Shown: in pieces, positions 1 through 8,311 of the stretch
Numbering within the stretch: position 1 is the first letter of the stretch
Layout of the letters: the number at the start of each line of letters is the position of its first letter
NCBI RefSeq assembly: GCF_000739735.1
Contig: NZ_BBJF01000003.1
Coordinates: forward strand, 248,001 to 312,000
Source: Paraburkholderia ginsengisoli NBRC 100965
Lineage (GTDB): Bacteria; Pseudomonadota; Gammaproteobacteria; Burkholderiales; Burkholderiaceae
DNA: 64,000 nucleotides
Direction: 5' to 3'
Notes under the pieces: model-generated
What the model was told of the DNA's origin: nothing
The model's input: the letters and a program-made list of their open reading frames with translations, nothing else
Database searches by the model: none
Position numbers and translations under genes: made by a program

Positions 1-513
1 ACGTACGAGCGTCTCGTCGCCAACGAACTCGCCGCGCATGCGTTCCGCGAAGTCGACAGCGCGAACGCGCGCTATCTGGTGGGACTGTCGTACGGGATTC
101 GCTCGGACCTGGTGACGGTCGCGGAGCCCGTCTACTACAACCCGTGGCCTGGACCTTACTGGGGCCGGCCGTTCGATCCGTGGGGACCGTGGGGGCCGTT
201 TCCGACCACCTACGTGAATCAGACCTACCCGGTTTTCACGCATCTGCTGGGCATACGGATCACCGAGCGGGCGAGCGGCAAGGAGGTCTATAACGTGACC
301 GCGCGCAACTCGGGCGGCGAGTCGTCGCTGCTCAGGGCGATGCCGTACCTGGCGCGCAGCGCGCTGGCCGATTTCCCGCTCGGCAACGGCGTCGTGCATA
401 CGGTGAAGATTCCGCGCGGCAAGGACGGCGGCCCGGTGAACGAAATGGCCGCCACCGGCGGCGCGCCTGCTGCGATGCCGGTGCCGGCGTCCGGGGTGAA
501 GGCCACGGAGTAA
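1..513 (+). CDS. DUF4136-type lipoprotein, 3' part (partial)
   Basis: The reading frame is open from the first base, so the true start and any signal peptide or lipobox lie upstream of the window. The visible 170 residues carry a region rich in Trp, Pro and Gly (WPGPYWGRPFDPWGPWGPFP, about residues 48-67) followed by a beta-rich segment (FTHLLGIRITERASGKEVYN) and a low-complexity Ala/Pro tail. This layout resembles Burkholderia DUF4136 outer-membrane-associated lipoproteins of unknown function. Family assignment is from remembered pattern, not a search. A bidirectional terminator lies about 50 bases after its stop, shared with the convergent GDT1 gene. Confidence 0.6.
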   Translation, partial: TYERLVANELAAHAFREVDSANARYLVGLSYGIRSDLVTVAEPVYYNPWPGPYWGRPFDPWGPWGPFPTTYVNQTYPVFTHLLGIRITERASGKEVYNVTARNSGGESSLLRAMPYLARSALADFPLGNGVVHTVKIPRGKDGGPVNEMAATGGAPAAMPVPASGVKATE

Positions 514-563
514 GCGGCGGCATCGAGCGGTGCGCCGTGTGGGACACGCATGCGGTGCGATGG

Positions 564-605
564 AAAACGGCCCGGCAGGCTATTCCTCGCGGGCCGTTCT
601 GTTTT
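564..605. terminator. bidirectional rho-independent terminator
   Basis: A perfect 9-bp stem (AACGGCCCG, 566-574, with CGGGCCGTT, 590-598) has T-rich sequence on the plus side and AAAA before the stem, giving TTTT on the minus side. It sits between two convergent genes (DUF4136 protein and GDT1 transporter). Confidence 0.8.
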
Positions 606-626
606 CGGGGCGAGTGAGGAACGTGG

Positions 627-1199
627 CTAGAGGCCGACCCCGAACAGCGCCATCGCTCCCAGCACGACGAACAGCACCGCGGCGATGCCGTGCACGAGTT
701 TCGTCGGCAGGCGATGGGCGAAGCGGTCGCCGAGCAGGATCGCCGGCACGTTGGCGATCATCATGCCGAGCGTCGTGCCCGCCACCACGCCGAAGAAATC
801 GTGAAAGCGCGCGGCGAGCGCCACCGTCGCGATCTGCGTCTTGTCGCCCATCTCCGCGATGAAGAACGTCACCACCGTCGCGCCGAATACACCCAGATGC
901 GTGCGGCTGGTGTTGGCTTCGTCGTCGTCGAGCTTGTCGGGCACGAGGATCCACAGGCCCATTGCGATGAACGACGCGGCCAGCGCCCAGCGCATCACGG
1001 TCGGCGTCAGCATGGAGCCGAGCCACGCGCCGAGCGCGCCCGCGCCCGCGTGATTGATAAGGGTGGCGGTCAGCACGCCGAGGATGATCGGCACCGGCTT
1101 GCGATAGCGGGCGGCGAGCACGAGCGAAAGCAGTTGCGTCTTGTCGCCGATCTCGGCGAGCGCGACCGCGCCGGTCGAAATGAGAAAAGCGTGATTCAC
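627..1199 (-). CDS. TMEM165/GDT1 (UPF0016) family manganese/calcium transporter
   Basis: A 190-residue integral membrane protein with two copies of the family signature: EIGDKTQ near residue 16 and EMGDKTQ near residue 110. Each opens one of two inverted repeats of three membrane helices, separated by an acidic cytosolic loop (PDKLDDDEA). Bacterial members export Mn2+ (known for Vibrio MneA) and eukaryotic members move Mn2+/Ca2+ with protons. The GTG start at 1199 gives the usual family length of about 190. Longer in-frame starts would read through the riboswitch leader and are rejected. The yybP-ykoY riboswitch upstream strongly supports a role in Mn2+ efflux induced by excess Mn2+. Confidence 0.92.
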   Translation of the reverse strand: MNHAFLISTGAVALAEIGDKTQLLSLVLAARYRKPVPIILGVLTATLINHAGAGALGAWLGSMLTPTVMRWALAASFIAMGLWILVPDKLDDDEANTSRTHLGVFGATVVTFFIAEMGDKTQIATVALAARFHDFFGVVAGTTLGMMIANVPAILLGDRFAHRLPTKLVHGIAAVLFVVLGAMALFGVGL

Positions 1200-1280
1200 G
1201 ATTGGTGCGGGTTCCTCGGGCCAGATATGAACGAGCGACGACCCACGACACGCCGGGCCCTGTTGCGGCGCGTGTGGATC

Positions 1281-1418
1281 ATCGGTCTCGCCAGGCCGGA
1301 GGCTGCGGCTGCCATGACCATGAAGGCCAAGTCTGTTGACAGGCGCCCCCGCGGATTGCACGTTCGACGCACCCAGGCACAGCGGTGCGGACATGCCGCG
1401 GGGCGGCTACTCCCCAAT
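1281..1418 (-). ncRNA. yybP-ykoY manganese riboswitch
   Basis: Read on the minus strand, the leader has the hallmark 5' element GGGGAGTAGC (1405-1414), a GTCAACAGACTTGGCC segment, the CATGGTCATGGCAGCC block and the 3' element CCTGGCGAGACCGAT, in the order and spacing of yybP-ykoY aptamers in proteobacteria. This family binds Mn2+ at the junction of two coaxial helices and turns on Mn2+ exporters. The downstream gene is a GDT1-type transporter, a classic partner. About 80 bases separate the aptamer from the GTG start, room for an expression platform that I did not resolve. Confidence 0.88.
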
Positions 1419-1427
1419 GAGCGACGG

Positions 1428-1436
1428 AGTATAGCA
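1428..1436 (-). promoter_or_regulatory. extended -10 promoter for the riboswitch and GDT1 gene
   Basis: On the minus strand the sequence TGCTATACT gives an extended -10 (TGn plus TATACT). It would start transcription about 10 bases before the GGGGAGTAGC element of the riboswitch. No good -35 is visible, which is common for extended -10 promoters. Confidence 0.6.
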
Positions 1437-2033
1437 GGCGTGCCCGCGCTGCATGACGCCAGCGGGCCGTGCGGCGGCGGTCTGGGTTGCACGTCGGAAT
1501 GAGCAATGAAAGGGGCGCTCGGGCACCCGGTCCATGCGTAGCGCATGCAAAGACCAAGGCAAGCCGTGCAAATGTTCCGATCTGAAACACTTGTCAAGAA
1601 AGTCGAATGAAAGTATTTGCGCGGATCACGCTCAGGTGGCCACCCGGCGCCCGGCGCGCAAACGCGCCGTGTCTGGCTTCGCGGCGGATCGCGGCGGGGG
1701 CGGCAAATGTCAATTCGCCAGCGCGCCGCGCCTTAAACATCCGTCGCACTGGCGATACGGATACAGATGGATACGTCTTTTGTGGCTGATTTAATCCAGA
1801 ATATTCAGTATGATTCCGGCGACCAAGAGCCTGAGACGATTCATCCGATTGATTGTCGCAGGCCCCTGAACAATGGGGGCCACGTGCCGATAACTCGCTG
1901 AATTTCCTATAAGAAGACTGGATTGTCCCCCGGCTGGAGACCGCCGATTCCGCGCGGCGCGTGCATGCCGTGACGGTTGTATGTTCCGTCAGGCGCCTGA
2001 GCCTCTCCCCCGTTTCTACGCGCGAACACCGAT
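1437..2033. other. intergenic stretch upstream of the aryl polyene operon
   Basis: About 600 bases without a convincing gene. The short open frames here lack coding bias and ribosome sites. A possible sigma-70 promoter for the APE operon is TTGTGG (1780-1785), 16 bases, TATTCA (1802-1807), with a second -10-like TATGAT at 1809-1814. The sequence around 1780-1815 is noticeably more AT-rich than its flanks. No terminator, tRNA or riboswitch was recognised in the rest. Confidence 0.35.
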
Positions 2034-2849
2034 ATGCCCGATCTGCACTGGACCATTCCGGTCGGTCGCTGGTCTAGCTGGCCGGCCACCGCATCTGCCG
2101 CACCCGATATCGGCTTTATCGAGCCGATCGTGCGGCGGCGTCTCAGCACGCTGTCCAAAGTCGCGCTGAAGGTCGCGCACGACTGCGTCGCGCAGGACGC
2201 GGTGCGGGTCGTGTTCGCGTCGCGGCATGGCGAATTGCGCCGCACCACCGACATTTTGCGCAGCATCAGCGCGGGCGAGCCGGTGTCGCCGACCGCCTTC
2301 AGCCTGTCGGTGCTGAACGCGATGACCGGCGTGTTCGGCATCGCGCGCGGCGACCGCTCGGCGGCCAGCGCGATTTCGGCCGGCGCCGAGACGCTCGGCT
2401 ACGCGCTGCTGGAAGCGCACGCGCAATACGCGACGCAGCCCGCTGCGCCGGTCTTGCTGGTGTACGCCGACGAACCGGCCGACGCGGCATACGGCACGAT
2501 CGAAGACGAAGTGCAGGGCGGCGCGATCGCGATTCTGCTCGACAGTGACGCGGCGACCGGGCACATAGTGTGCTCGCTGAGCCGCACCGTTGATGAGCCG
2601 TCCGCGCAATCCGGGGCTCGGGACGAAGCGGGCAGAACAGGGGAAACCGGCAAAACCGACACGGTCGCTGAAGCGGGCGCCGCCGACGCCGACTCCGCCA
2701 CTCGCGCGTGCTCGCCGTCCGCCACGCAGCCCCGCTGCTTCGCGACCCAAAGCCAGGCGTTGCTGCATTGTCTGGAAACCGGCGAGCCCGCTTGCTGGCA
2801 ACGCGCCGGCAACCTCTGGCACTGGAGTTGGCATGACCGCGCGGCTTGA
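2034..2849 (+). CDS. beta-ketoacyl synthase chain-length factor (ApeC-like)
   Basis: First gene of the aryl polyene operon, 271 residues. It matches the short beta-ketoacyl-synthase-like N-terminal family: a thiolase-fold half (AFSLSVLNAMTGVFGIARGD, then SAISAGAETLGYALLEA) without a catalytic Cys-His-His set. In characterised APE systems such a protein pairs with a full KS (ApeO) as a KS/chain-length-factor heterodimer that sets polyene length. Residues about 185-230 are a low-complexity insert rich in Ala, Asp and Thr. It overlaps the next gene by 17 bases, implying translational coupling. Assignment to the family is confident; the length-control role is inferred from homologues. Confidence 0.85.
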   Translation: MPDLHWTIPVGRWSSWPATASAAPDIGFIEPIVRRRLSTLSKVALKVAHDCVAQDAVRVVFASRHGELRRTTDILRSISAGEPVSPTAFSLSVLNAMTGVFGIARGDRSAASAISAGAETLGYALLEAHAQYATQPAAPVLLVYADEPADAAYGTIEDEVQGGAIAILLDSDAATGHIVCSLSRTVDEPSAQSGARDEAGRTGETGKTDTVAEAGAADADSATRACSPSATQPRCFATQSQALLHCLETGEPACWQRAGNLWHWSWHDRAA

Positions 2850-3627
2850 TTACCTCTGGCGTTTCTGCGCCACCGGCATGGCCTTCGTGATGTTCGGCGT
2901 GTGTGGCGTGCTGTTTTCCGTGCTGGTGTTTCCGCTCGCGTGGCTGTGGCCGCATCGCGCGTCGCGGCAGCGGGCGGTGACAAGCGTGATCCACTGGTTT
3001 TTCCGCGCGCTGGTCGCGGTGCTGCGGCGCATCGGCGTGATGGAGCTCGACGTGTCGGGAACGGACGCGTTGCGCACGGGCGGCCCCGCGATCGTGGTCG
3101 CCAATCACCCGACCTACCTCGACGTGATGGTGCTGCTGTCGCTCACGCCACGTGCGTGCTGCGTCGTGAAGAATGCGCACTGGAGCAACCCGTGTTTCTG
3201 GGGGATCGTGCGCGCGGCGGAATACGTCAGCAACGCCGATCCCGCAGAGTTGATCGAGGCGGGCGCGCGGCAACTGGCGGCCGGCTACACGATGATTATT
3301 TTTCCCGAAGGCACGCGCAGTCCCGCGCCGAATCGGCTGCACGCTTTTTCGCGCGGCTTCGCGCACATGGCGTTGAAGGTCGGCGCGCCGATCGTGCCGG
3401 TGCTGATGGATTGCGACCCGCCCGCGTTCACGCGGCAGATGCGCTGGTACGACGTGCCGGCGCGCGCGTTCCGGATGCGCGTGAACGTGCTCGAGCCGCT
3501 CGACGTCGAGCAGCTTGCGGCCCATGACACGATACCGGCTCTCGCGGCGCGCAACGTGACGAGCGCCGTCGAAGCCCACATTACCCAGCACCTGTTCGAT
3601 TATGGATTCTTTAAAACTGGAAATTAA
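2833..3627 (+). CDS. lysophospholipid acyltransferase family protein (APE cluster)
   Basis: A 264-residue 1-acyl-glycerol-3-phosphate acyltransferase (PlsC) type protein. An N-terminal membrane segment (about residues 10-38) is followed by the HPTYLD motif (H-x4-D catalytic pair, about residue 92) and FPEGTRSP (about residue 157), the phosphate-binding block. In APE clusters a PlsC-like acyltransferase is thought to attach the polyene acyl chain to its lipid or sugar anchor. The ATG at 2833 lies inside the preceding gene; starts further upstream would be out of family. The gene runs into the first ACP gene with a 26-base overlap. Confidence 0.9.
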   Translation: MTARLDYLWRFCATGMAFVMFGVCGVLFSVLVFPLAWLWPHRASRQRAVTSVIHWFFRALVAVLRRIGVMELDVSGTDALRTGGPAIVVANHPTYLDVMVLLSLTPRACCVVKNAHWSNPCFWGIVRAAEYVSNADPAELIEAGARQLAAGYTMIIFPEGTRSPAPNRLHAFSRGFAHMALKVGAPIVPVLMDCDPPAFTRQMRWYDVPARAFRMRVNVLEPLDVEQLAAHDTIPALAARNVTSAVEAHITQHLFDYGFFKTGN

Positions 3628-3901
3628 ACGGCTTCTGATCGAAGCCCTCGATCTCGAAGACCTGAGCCCGGCCGATATCGACGACGATGCCCCGCTGTTC
3701 GACACCGACGGCATCGGCCTCGACTCGATCGACGCGCTCGAAATCGGCATCGTGCTGCGCAAACAATACCAACTGACCATCGCGGCCAACGACGAACGCA
3801 CGCGCGAACATTTCCGCTCGATCAGCACGCTCGCCGCGCTGGTCGAGAGTCAGCGCGAAGCGGCGCATGCTGCGAACGAAACCGCAAAGAAGGGGGATTA
3901 A
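3602..3901 (+). CDS. acyl carrier protein 1 (ApeE/ApeF-like)
   Basis: A 99-residue acyl carrier protein with the phosphopantetheine attachment motif GLDSIDALEIG, the modified Ser at about residue 42. Helix I (KLEIKRLLIEALDLEDLSP) and the acidic recognition helix are clear, and a charged C-terminal extension (REAAHAANETAKKGD) is present. APE systems use two ACPs, one usually reserved for starter or early chain and one for elongation; which is which cannot be told from sequence. It is followed by the second ACP gene after 3 bases. Confidence 0.93.
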   Translation: MDSLKLEIKRLLIEALDLEDLSPADIDDDAPLFDTDGIGLDSIDALEIGIVLRKQYQLTIAANDERTREHFRSISTLAALVESQREAAHAANETAKKGD

Positions 3902-3904
3902 ACC

Positions 3905-4156
3905 GTGTCCGACGCAGAGATTCTTGAACGCATCCGCGCGATCTTCAAAGAGAACTTCGCCATCGAGCCCGAGCGCGTGACGCCCGACGCGCATCTGTTC
4001 GAAGACCTCGATCTCGACAGCATCGACGCTGTCGACCTCGCGATCAAACTGCAGGAAATGACCGGCCGCCGTATCAAGCCGGAAGAGTTCAAATCGGTGC
4101 GCACCGTCGGCGACGTGATCGGTGCGGTCGAATCCCTGCTGGCGGCCCAAGGCTGA
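3905..4156 (+). CDS. acyl carrier protein 2 (ApeF/ApeE-like)
   Basis: An 83-residue second ACP starting with GTG, three bases after the first ACP stops. The carrier Ser lies in DLDLDSIDAVDLAIKL, about residue 38. The tandem ACP pair is characteristic of aryl polyene and dialkylresorcinol-type clusters. Its stop shares a base with the ATG of the next gene (TGATG). Confidence 0.93.
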   Translation: MSDAEILERIRAIFKENFAIEPERVTPDAHLFEDLDLDSIDAVDLAIKLQEMTGRRIKPEEFKSVRTVGDVIGAVESLLAAQG

Positions 4157-4818
4157 TGTCGGCCGCGCGCTCGCGCATGCCGACGACGGCGCCCGCGACC
4201 GCCGCGTCCGCGCCGGCCGCCGAGCGCCACTGGGGCAAGACCGTCATGCAGGTGCTGTTGAAGCTCGCGTATCCCGCGCTGATTCTGTGCGCGTGGCGCT
4301 GGGATGCGCCACGCCTCGTCGGCGGGATGCTGTTCGCGATTTTATGGCTGCAGCGCTGGGCCGGCGGCGGTACGGTCGCGGCCTCGCTGCGGCGTTTGTC
4401 GGGCGTCGAGTGGAGCGTGATCGGCTTGCTGAGCGTCGCGTCGGCGGCGATCGTCGTCACCGATAGCGAACTGCTGCTGCGCCTGTATCCATCGCTCGTC
4501 AATCTCGGCTTGCTGATCGCGTTCGGCGCGACGCTCGTGCGCGGGCCGTCGATGATCGAAAAATTCGCGCGCCTCGGCAAGCCCGAACTGTCGCCCGGCG
4601 CGGTGCGTCACACGCGGCGCGTGACCCAGGTGTGGTGCGCATTCTTCGTGCTCAACGGCGCGTTTTCCGCGTACACAGCGCTGTACTGGAGCCGCGCGAA
4701 CTGGTCGCTGTATAACGGCGCGATCGCGTACGGGCTGATCGGCGTGCTGCTGGTGGGCGAGGTGATCTGGCGTTATCTGGTCGTGTTGCCGCGAGCCGCG
4801 CGTTCGGAGGCGGCATGA
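4156..4818 (+). CDS. COG4648-type integral membrane protein (APE cluster)
   Basis: A 220-residue membrane protein with about five to six predicted helices (for example VLLKLAYPALILCAW, LLSVASAAIVV, VWCAFFVLNGAFSAYTALYW and AIAYGLIGVLLVGEVIWRYL) after a polar Ala/Pro-rich N-terminus. Members of this family recur in APE gene clusters between the ACPs and the acyl-ACP ligase, but no activity is established. It probably helps anchor or translocate the polyene at the inner membrane (inference). It overlaps the next gene by 4 bases (ATGA). Confidence 0.75.
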   Translation: MSAARSRMPTTAPATAASAPAAERHWGKTVMQVLLKLAYPALILCAWRWDAPRLVGGMLFAILWLQRWAGGGTVAASLRRLSGVEWSVIGLLSVASAAIVVTDSELLLRLYPSLVNLGLLIAFGATLVRGPSMIEKFARLGKPELSPGAVRHTRRVTQVWCAFFVLNGAFSAYTALYWSRANWSLYNGAIAYGLIGVLLVGEVIWRYLVVLPRAARSEAA

Positions 4819-6569
4819 TTGCGTTGCATGATTTGCTGTCGGTTTCCGATGAAGTCCTCACGCTTGCCGCGCCGGTCTGCCGCGACGGTGGCGACGTGCT
4901 CGATCGCGCGGCGTTTCGCGCGCGCGTCGCCGCGTGGATTGCACACATGCAAAGCGTGGGCGCGCAACGCTGCGCGCTGTGTATCGACGATCCGTTCGAC
5001 TTCGCCTGCGCATTGTTCGCGCTCTTCGCGTGCGGCAAGGAGCCGGTGATTCCGGCAAACGCGACGCCGGGCTACCTCGCCGATCTCGCCGACGCATACG
5101 ACGCGATGCTGAGCGACGCGGACCTGCCGCCGTTTGCGTGGCACGCGAGTACGAAGGCAAGCGCGGCCGCGAACGCCGCGATCACCCCAACGCACGAACA
5201 ACACGCCGCTTATCCCATCGACCCCCAAGCTCCGCTCACGCTCTACACCTCCGGCAGCAGCGGCAGCCCCAAGCCGATTCGGAAAACGCTCGCGCAATTC
5301 AACGCCGAAGTGCACACGCTCGAACGGCAATGGGGCGCGCTGATCGGCGACGCGACGATGCTCGCGAGCGTGCCGCACCATCACATCTATGGTTTGCTGT
5401 TTCGCGTGCTGTGGCCGCTGGCCGCCGGCCGCGCGTTCGATCGTGCGCTCAGCATCGAGCCGCTGCAACTGCAAAGCCGTATCGCGCAATGCGGCGCGAG
5501 CGTGGTCGTTTCGACGCCCGCGCAGTTGTCGCGTTGGCCCGCGTTGCCCGGCTTCGCGTCATTGACCCCGGCGCCGCGCGCATTCTTTTCGTCGGGCGGC
5601 CCGCTCGCGCTCGACACCGCACAACAGTACGCCGCGGCTTACGGCGCGGCGCCGCTGGAAATCTACGGCAGCACGGAGACCGGCGGCATCGCGTGGCGGC
5701 GGCAGGATGAGACCGATGCGTGGGAGCCTGTGACTGGCATCGAGATTCGCCGCGACGAAGACGGCGCGTTGAGCGTGCGCTCGCCGCATCTCGATCATCC
5801 AGGCTGGCATCGCACCGACGATCAGATCGCTTGCGACGAACAGGGCCGCTTCCGTCTGCAAGGCCGGCTCGATCGCGTGCTGAAGCTCGATGGCAAGCGC
5901 GTGTCGCTGCCCGAACTGGAAGCGCGTCTCGCGCTGCATCCGTACGTCGCGCAAGCGGCGCTGGTGCCGCTCGCAGGCGCGTCGCGCGAACGCGTCGGCG
6001 CGCTGGTCGCTTTGACCGACGCGGGCAGCGCGGCCTTGCGCGACGAGGGCCGCGTGCTGCTCGCGCGAACCCTGCGCCGGCATCTCGCCGGCTATGTCGA
6101 CGTAGTGGTGCTGCCGCGTCGTTGGCGTTTCCGGCTGAGCTTGCCGTTCGACGCGCGCGGCAAGCTGCCGGCAAGCGCGGTAGCGGCCGCGTTCACGGCG
6201 CGCGCCGAAGGCATGGAAGTGCTGGCCGAAGCGCGGACCGGAGCAGAAGCATCCGGCGGCGACAAGCTGCATTACGAGTTGCGCGTGCCGCCCACGCTCG
6301 TGCATTTCGCCGGCCATTTTCCGGGTCTGCCGATTCTGCCGGGCGTGGTCCAGGTCGACTGGGCCGTGCGCCTCGCCGCCGATCACGTGCCGGCCGTGCG
6401 CGCGGTGGCGTCGATCGATCGCCTGAAGTTCATGGCGCCGGTCTCACCGGGCGCGGTGCTCAGGCTCACGCTCGCGCACGACGCCGCGCGCCGGCGCGTG
6501 CAGTTCGCGTACCGGCTCGATGGCCGCGAATGCGCGTCGGGCGTGATCGTCTACCGGGAGCCCACGTGA
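4815..6569 (+). CDS. acyl-ACP ligase fused to a dehydratase domain (ApeH-ApeI-like)
   Basis: A 584-residue two-domain enzyme. Residues about 1-470 are an AMP-binding ligase: P-loop TSGSSGSPKP near residue 144, YGSTETGG near 282 and the A10-type lysine region RGKLPAS near 448. Residues about 485-584 are a hot-dog dehydratase-like domain with HFPGLPILPGVVQVDW, the FabA/FabZ/ApeI signature around the active-site His. In E. coli-type APE systems these are separate proteins: ApeH loads the aryl acid onto ACP and ApeI dehydrates 3-hydroxyacyl-ACP. Here the ligase would activate the product of the ammonia-lyase encoded two genes downstream. Confidence 0.88.
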   Translation: MIALHDLLSVSDEVLTLAAPVCRDGGDVLDRAAFRARVAAWIAHMQSVGAQRCALCIDDPFDFACALFALFACGKEPVIPANATPGYLADLADAYDAMLSDADLPPFAWHASTKASAAANAAITPTHEQHAAYPIDPQAPLTLYTSGSSGSPKPIRKTLAQFNAEVHTLERQWGALIGDATMLASVPHHHIYGLLFRVLWPLAAGRAFDRALSIEPLQLQSRIAQCGASVVVSTPAQLSRWPALPGFASLTPAPRAFFSSGGPLALDTAQQYAAAYGAAPLEIYGSTETGGIAWRRQDETDAWEPVTGIEIRRDEDGALSVRSPHLDHPGWHRTDDQIACDEQGRFRLQGRLDRVLKLDGKRVSLPELEARLALHPYVAQAALVPLAGASRERVGALVALTDAGSAALRDEGRVLLARTLRRHLAGYVDVVVLPRRWRFRLSLPFDARGKLPASAVAAAFTARAEGMEVLAEARTGAEASGGDKLHYELRVPPTLVHFAGHFPGLPILPGVVQVDWAVRLAADHVPAVRAVASIDRLKFMAPVSPGAVLRLTLAHDAARRRVQFAYRLDGRECASGVIVYREPT

Positions 6570-8311
6570 TGAAATTCGCTCCCTGCATCGTCATTCCGAT
6601 TTACAACCACAAGGACGCGATCGGCGCGACGGTCGCGCATCTGGCGGTGCATCGTCTGCCGATCTTCGTCGTCGACGATGGCAGCGACGACGCGACCCGA
6701 CAGGTGCTCGCAGAACTCGCGCAACAATACGCGGAACAACTCACGCTGCTGCGCCTGCCGGTCAACGGCGGCAAAGGCGCGGCGGTGATGGCGGGGCTGC
6801 GCGTCGCGCGCAACGCGGGCTACACGCACGCGTTGCAGATCGACGCCGACGGCCAGCACGACGCGACCGACGTGCCGCGTTTCATCGACGCCGCGCGCGC
6901 CGAGCCGGGCGCGGTGATTCTCGGCCGCCCGGTCTACGACGAGAGTGTGCCGAAAGCGCGTCTCTACGGCCGCTATCTGACGCACGTGTGGGTGTGGATC
7001 GAAACGCTGTCGCTGACGATCCGCGATTCGATGTGCGGCTTCCGGCTCTATCCGTTGGCGCTCGCGTGCGAGTTGATCGATAGCGTCGCGTTGCCGACGC
7101 GGATGGACTTCGACATCGAAATCCTCGTGCGCCTGCACTGGCGGCGCGCGGCGTTCCGCTCGATTCCGACGCGCGTCACCTATGCCGCCGACGGCGTGTC
7201 GCATTTCGACGTGCTGTGGGACAACGTGCGGATCAGCCGCAGTCACACGCGGCTGGTGTTCGGCATGCTGGGCCGTCTGCCGATGCTGCTCGCGCATAAG
7301 GTGATGCCACGCCGTACCGCACCGGCCTCTGAGGCGCGCGAACCGCACGAACCCACGGAACCGCACGCCGCCGACTGGTGGCGTATCGCCGAGCGCGGCA
7401 GCCATGTCGGTATGGCCTTGCTCGCGCTCAGTTGCACACTGTTCGGCCGCCGCTTCACCGCGCTCTGGCTGCATCCGATCGTCGCGTATTTTCTGCTGAC
7501 CGGCCGCGCCGCCCGCGAGGCGTCGGGCAACTACTTCAGGCATCTCGGCGCGAGCGCGCCGCACGGCGCCACGCCGCGTCCGGGCTGGCTGTCCGCGTAT
7601 CGTCACATGCTGGCGTTCGCACAGTCGGGCTTCGACAAGCTCGCCGCGTGGTCCGGGCGCGTCGACGATGCCGACGTCAGGTTCGAAGATCGTTCGGCGT
7701 TCGAAGCATTGGTCGCGAGCGGCAAGGGCGCGCTCGTGATCGGCGCACATCTCGGCAATCTGGAGATGACGCGCGCGCTCGCCGCGCACGGCGCGCATGC
7801 GAAAGTCACTGCCGTGGTCTATACGGAACACGCGCGCCGCTTCAATAGCGTGCTGGCGTCGGCGAATAGCGAGTTCTCGCGGCATCTGCTCGAAGTCCGC
7901 GACTTCGGACCCGAGACCGCGATGCTGATGCAGCAGCGCGTCGATGCCGGCGAACTGCTGGTGATCGTCGGCGATCGGGTCCCCGCGCACGAAGCGGGCC
8001 GCACCACCGACGCGCAATTTCTCGGCGCGAGCGCGCCGTTCGCGCAAGGTCCGTATGTGCTCGCGCATGCGCTTGGCTGCCCGGTCTATCTGTTCTTCTG
8101 CCTGAAAGTGCGCGACGGTTATCGCCTGTATTTCGAGCCGTTCGCCGAGCGCATCGAGTTGCCGCGCCGCGAACGCGCGCAGCATCTCGCGACGTGGGCG
8201 CAACGCTACGCGGCACGTCTCGAACACTATTGCCGCAAGGCTCCTTATCAATGGTTCAACTTCTTCGATTTCTGGGCCAGCCCCAAGCGAGGCGCGAATG
8301 GCCGAACATGA
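6569..8311 (+). CDS. glycosyltransferase family 2 / HtrB-like acyltransferase fusion
   Basis: A 580-residue bifunctional protein. The N-terminal GT2 domain (residues about 1-245) has VVDDGSDD near 33 and the metal-binding DADGQHD near 91. After a linker around 250-270 there are hydrophobic segments, then an LpxL/HtrB-type lysophospholipid acyltransferase domain with the catalytic HLGNLE (H-x4-E) near residue 394. The pair suggests building and acylating a glyco-linker that fixes the polyene to an outer-membrane lipid (inference). The start at 6569 shares a base with the preceding stop (TGATG); longer in-frame starts would run through the ligase gene. Confidence 0.85.
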   Translation: MKFAPCIVIPIYNHKDAIGATVAHLAVHRLPIFVVDDGSDDATRQVLAELAQQYAEQLTLLRLPVNGGKGAAVMAGLRVARNAGYTHALQIDADGQHDATDVPRFIDAARAEPGAVILGRPVYDESVPKARLYGRYLTHVWVWIETLSLTIRDSMCGFRLYPLALACELIDSVALPTRMDFDIEILVRLHWRRAAFRSIPTRVTYAADGVSHFDVLWDNVRISRSHTRLVFGMLGRLPMLLAHKVMPRRTAPASEAREPHEPTEPHAADWWRIAERGSHVGMALLALSCTLFGRRFTALWLHPIVAYFLLTGRAAREASGNYFRHLGASAPHGATPRPGWLSAYRHMLAFAQSGFDKLAAWSGRVDDADVRFEDRSAFEALVASGKGALVIGAHLGNLEMTRALAAHGAHAKVTAVVYTEHARRFNSVLASANSEFSRHLLEVRDFGPETAMLMQQRVDAGELLVIVGDRVPAHEAGRTTDAQFLGASAPFAQGPYVLAHALGCPVYLFFCLKVRDGYRLYFEPFAERIELPRRERAQHLATWAQRYAARLEHYCRKAPYQWFNFFDFWASPKRGANGRT

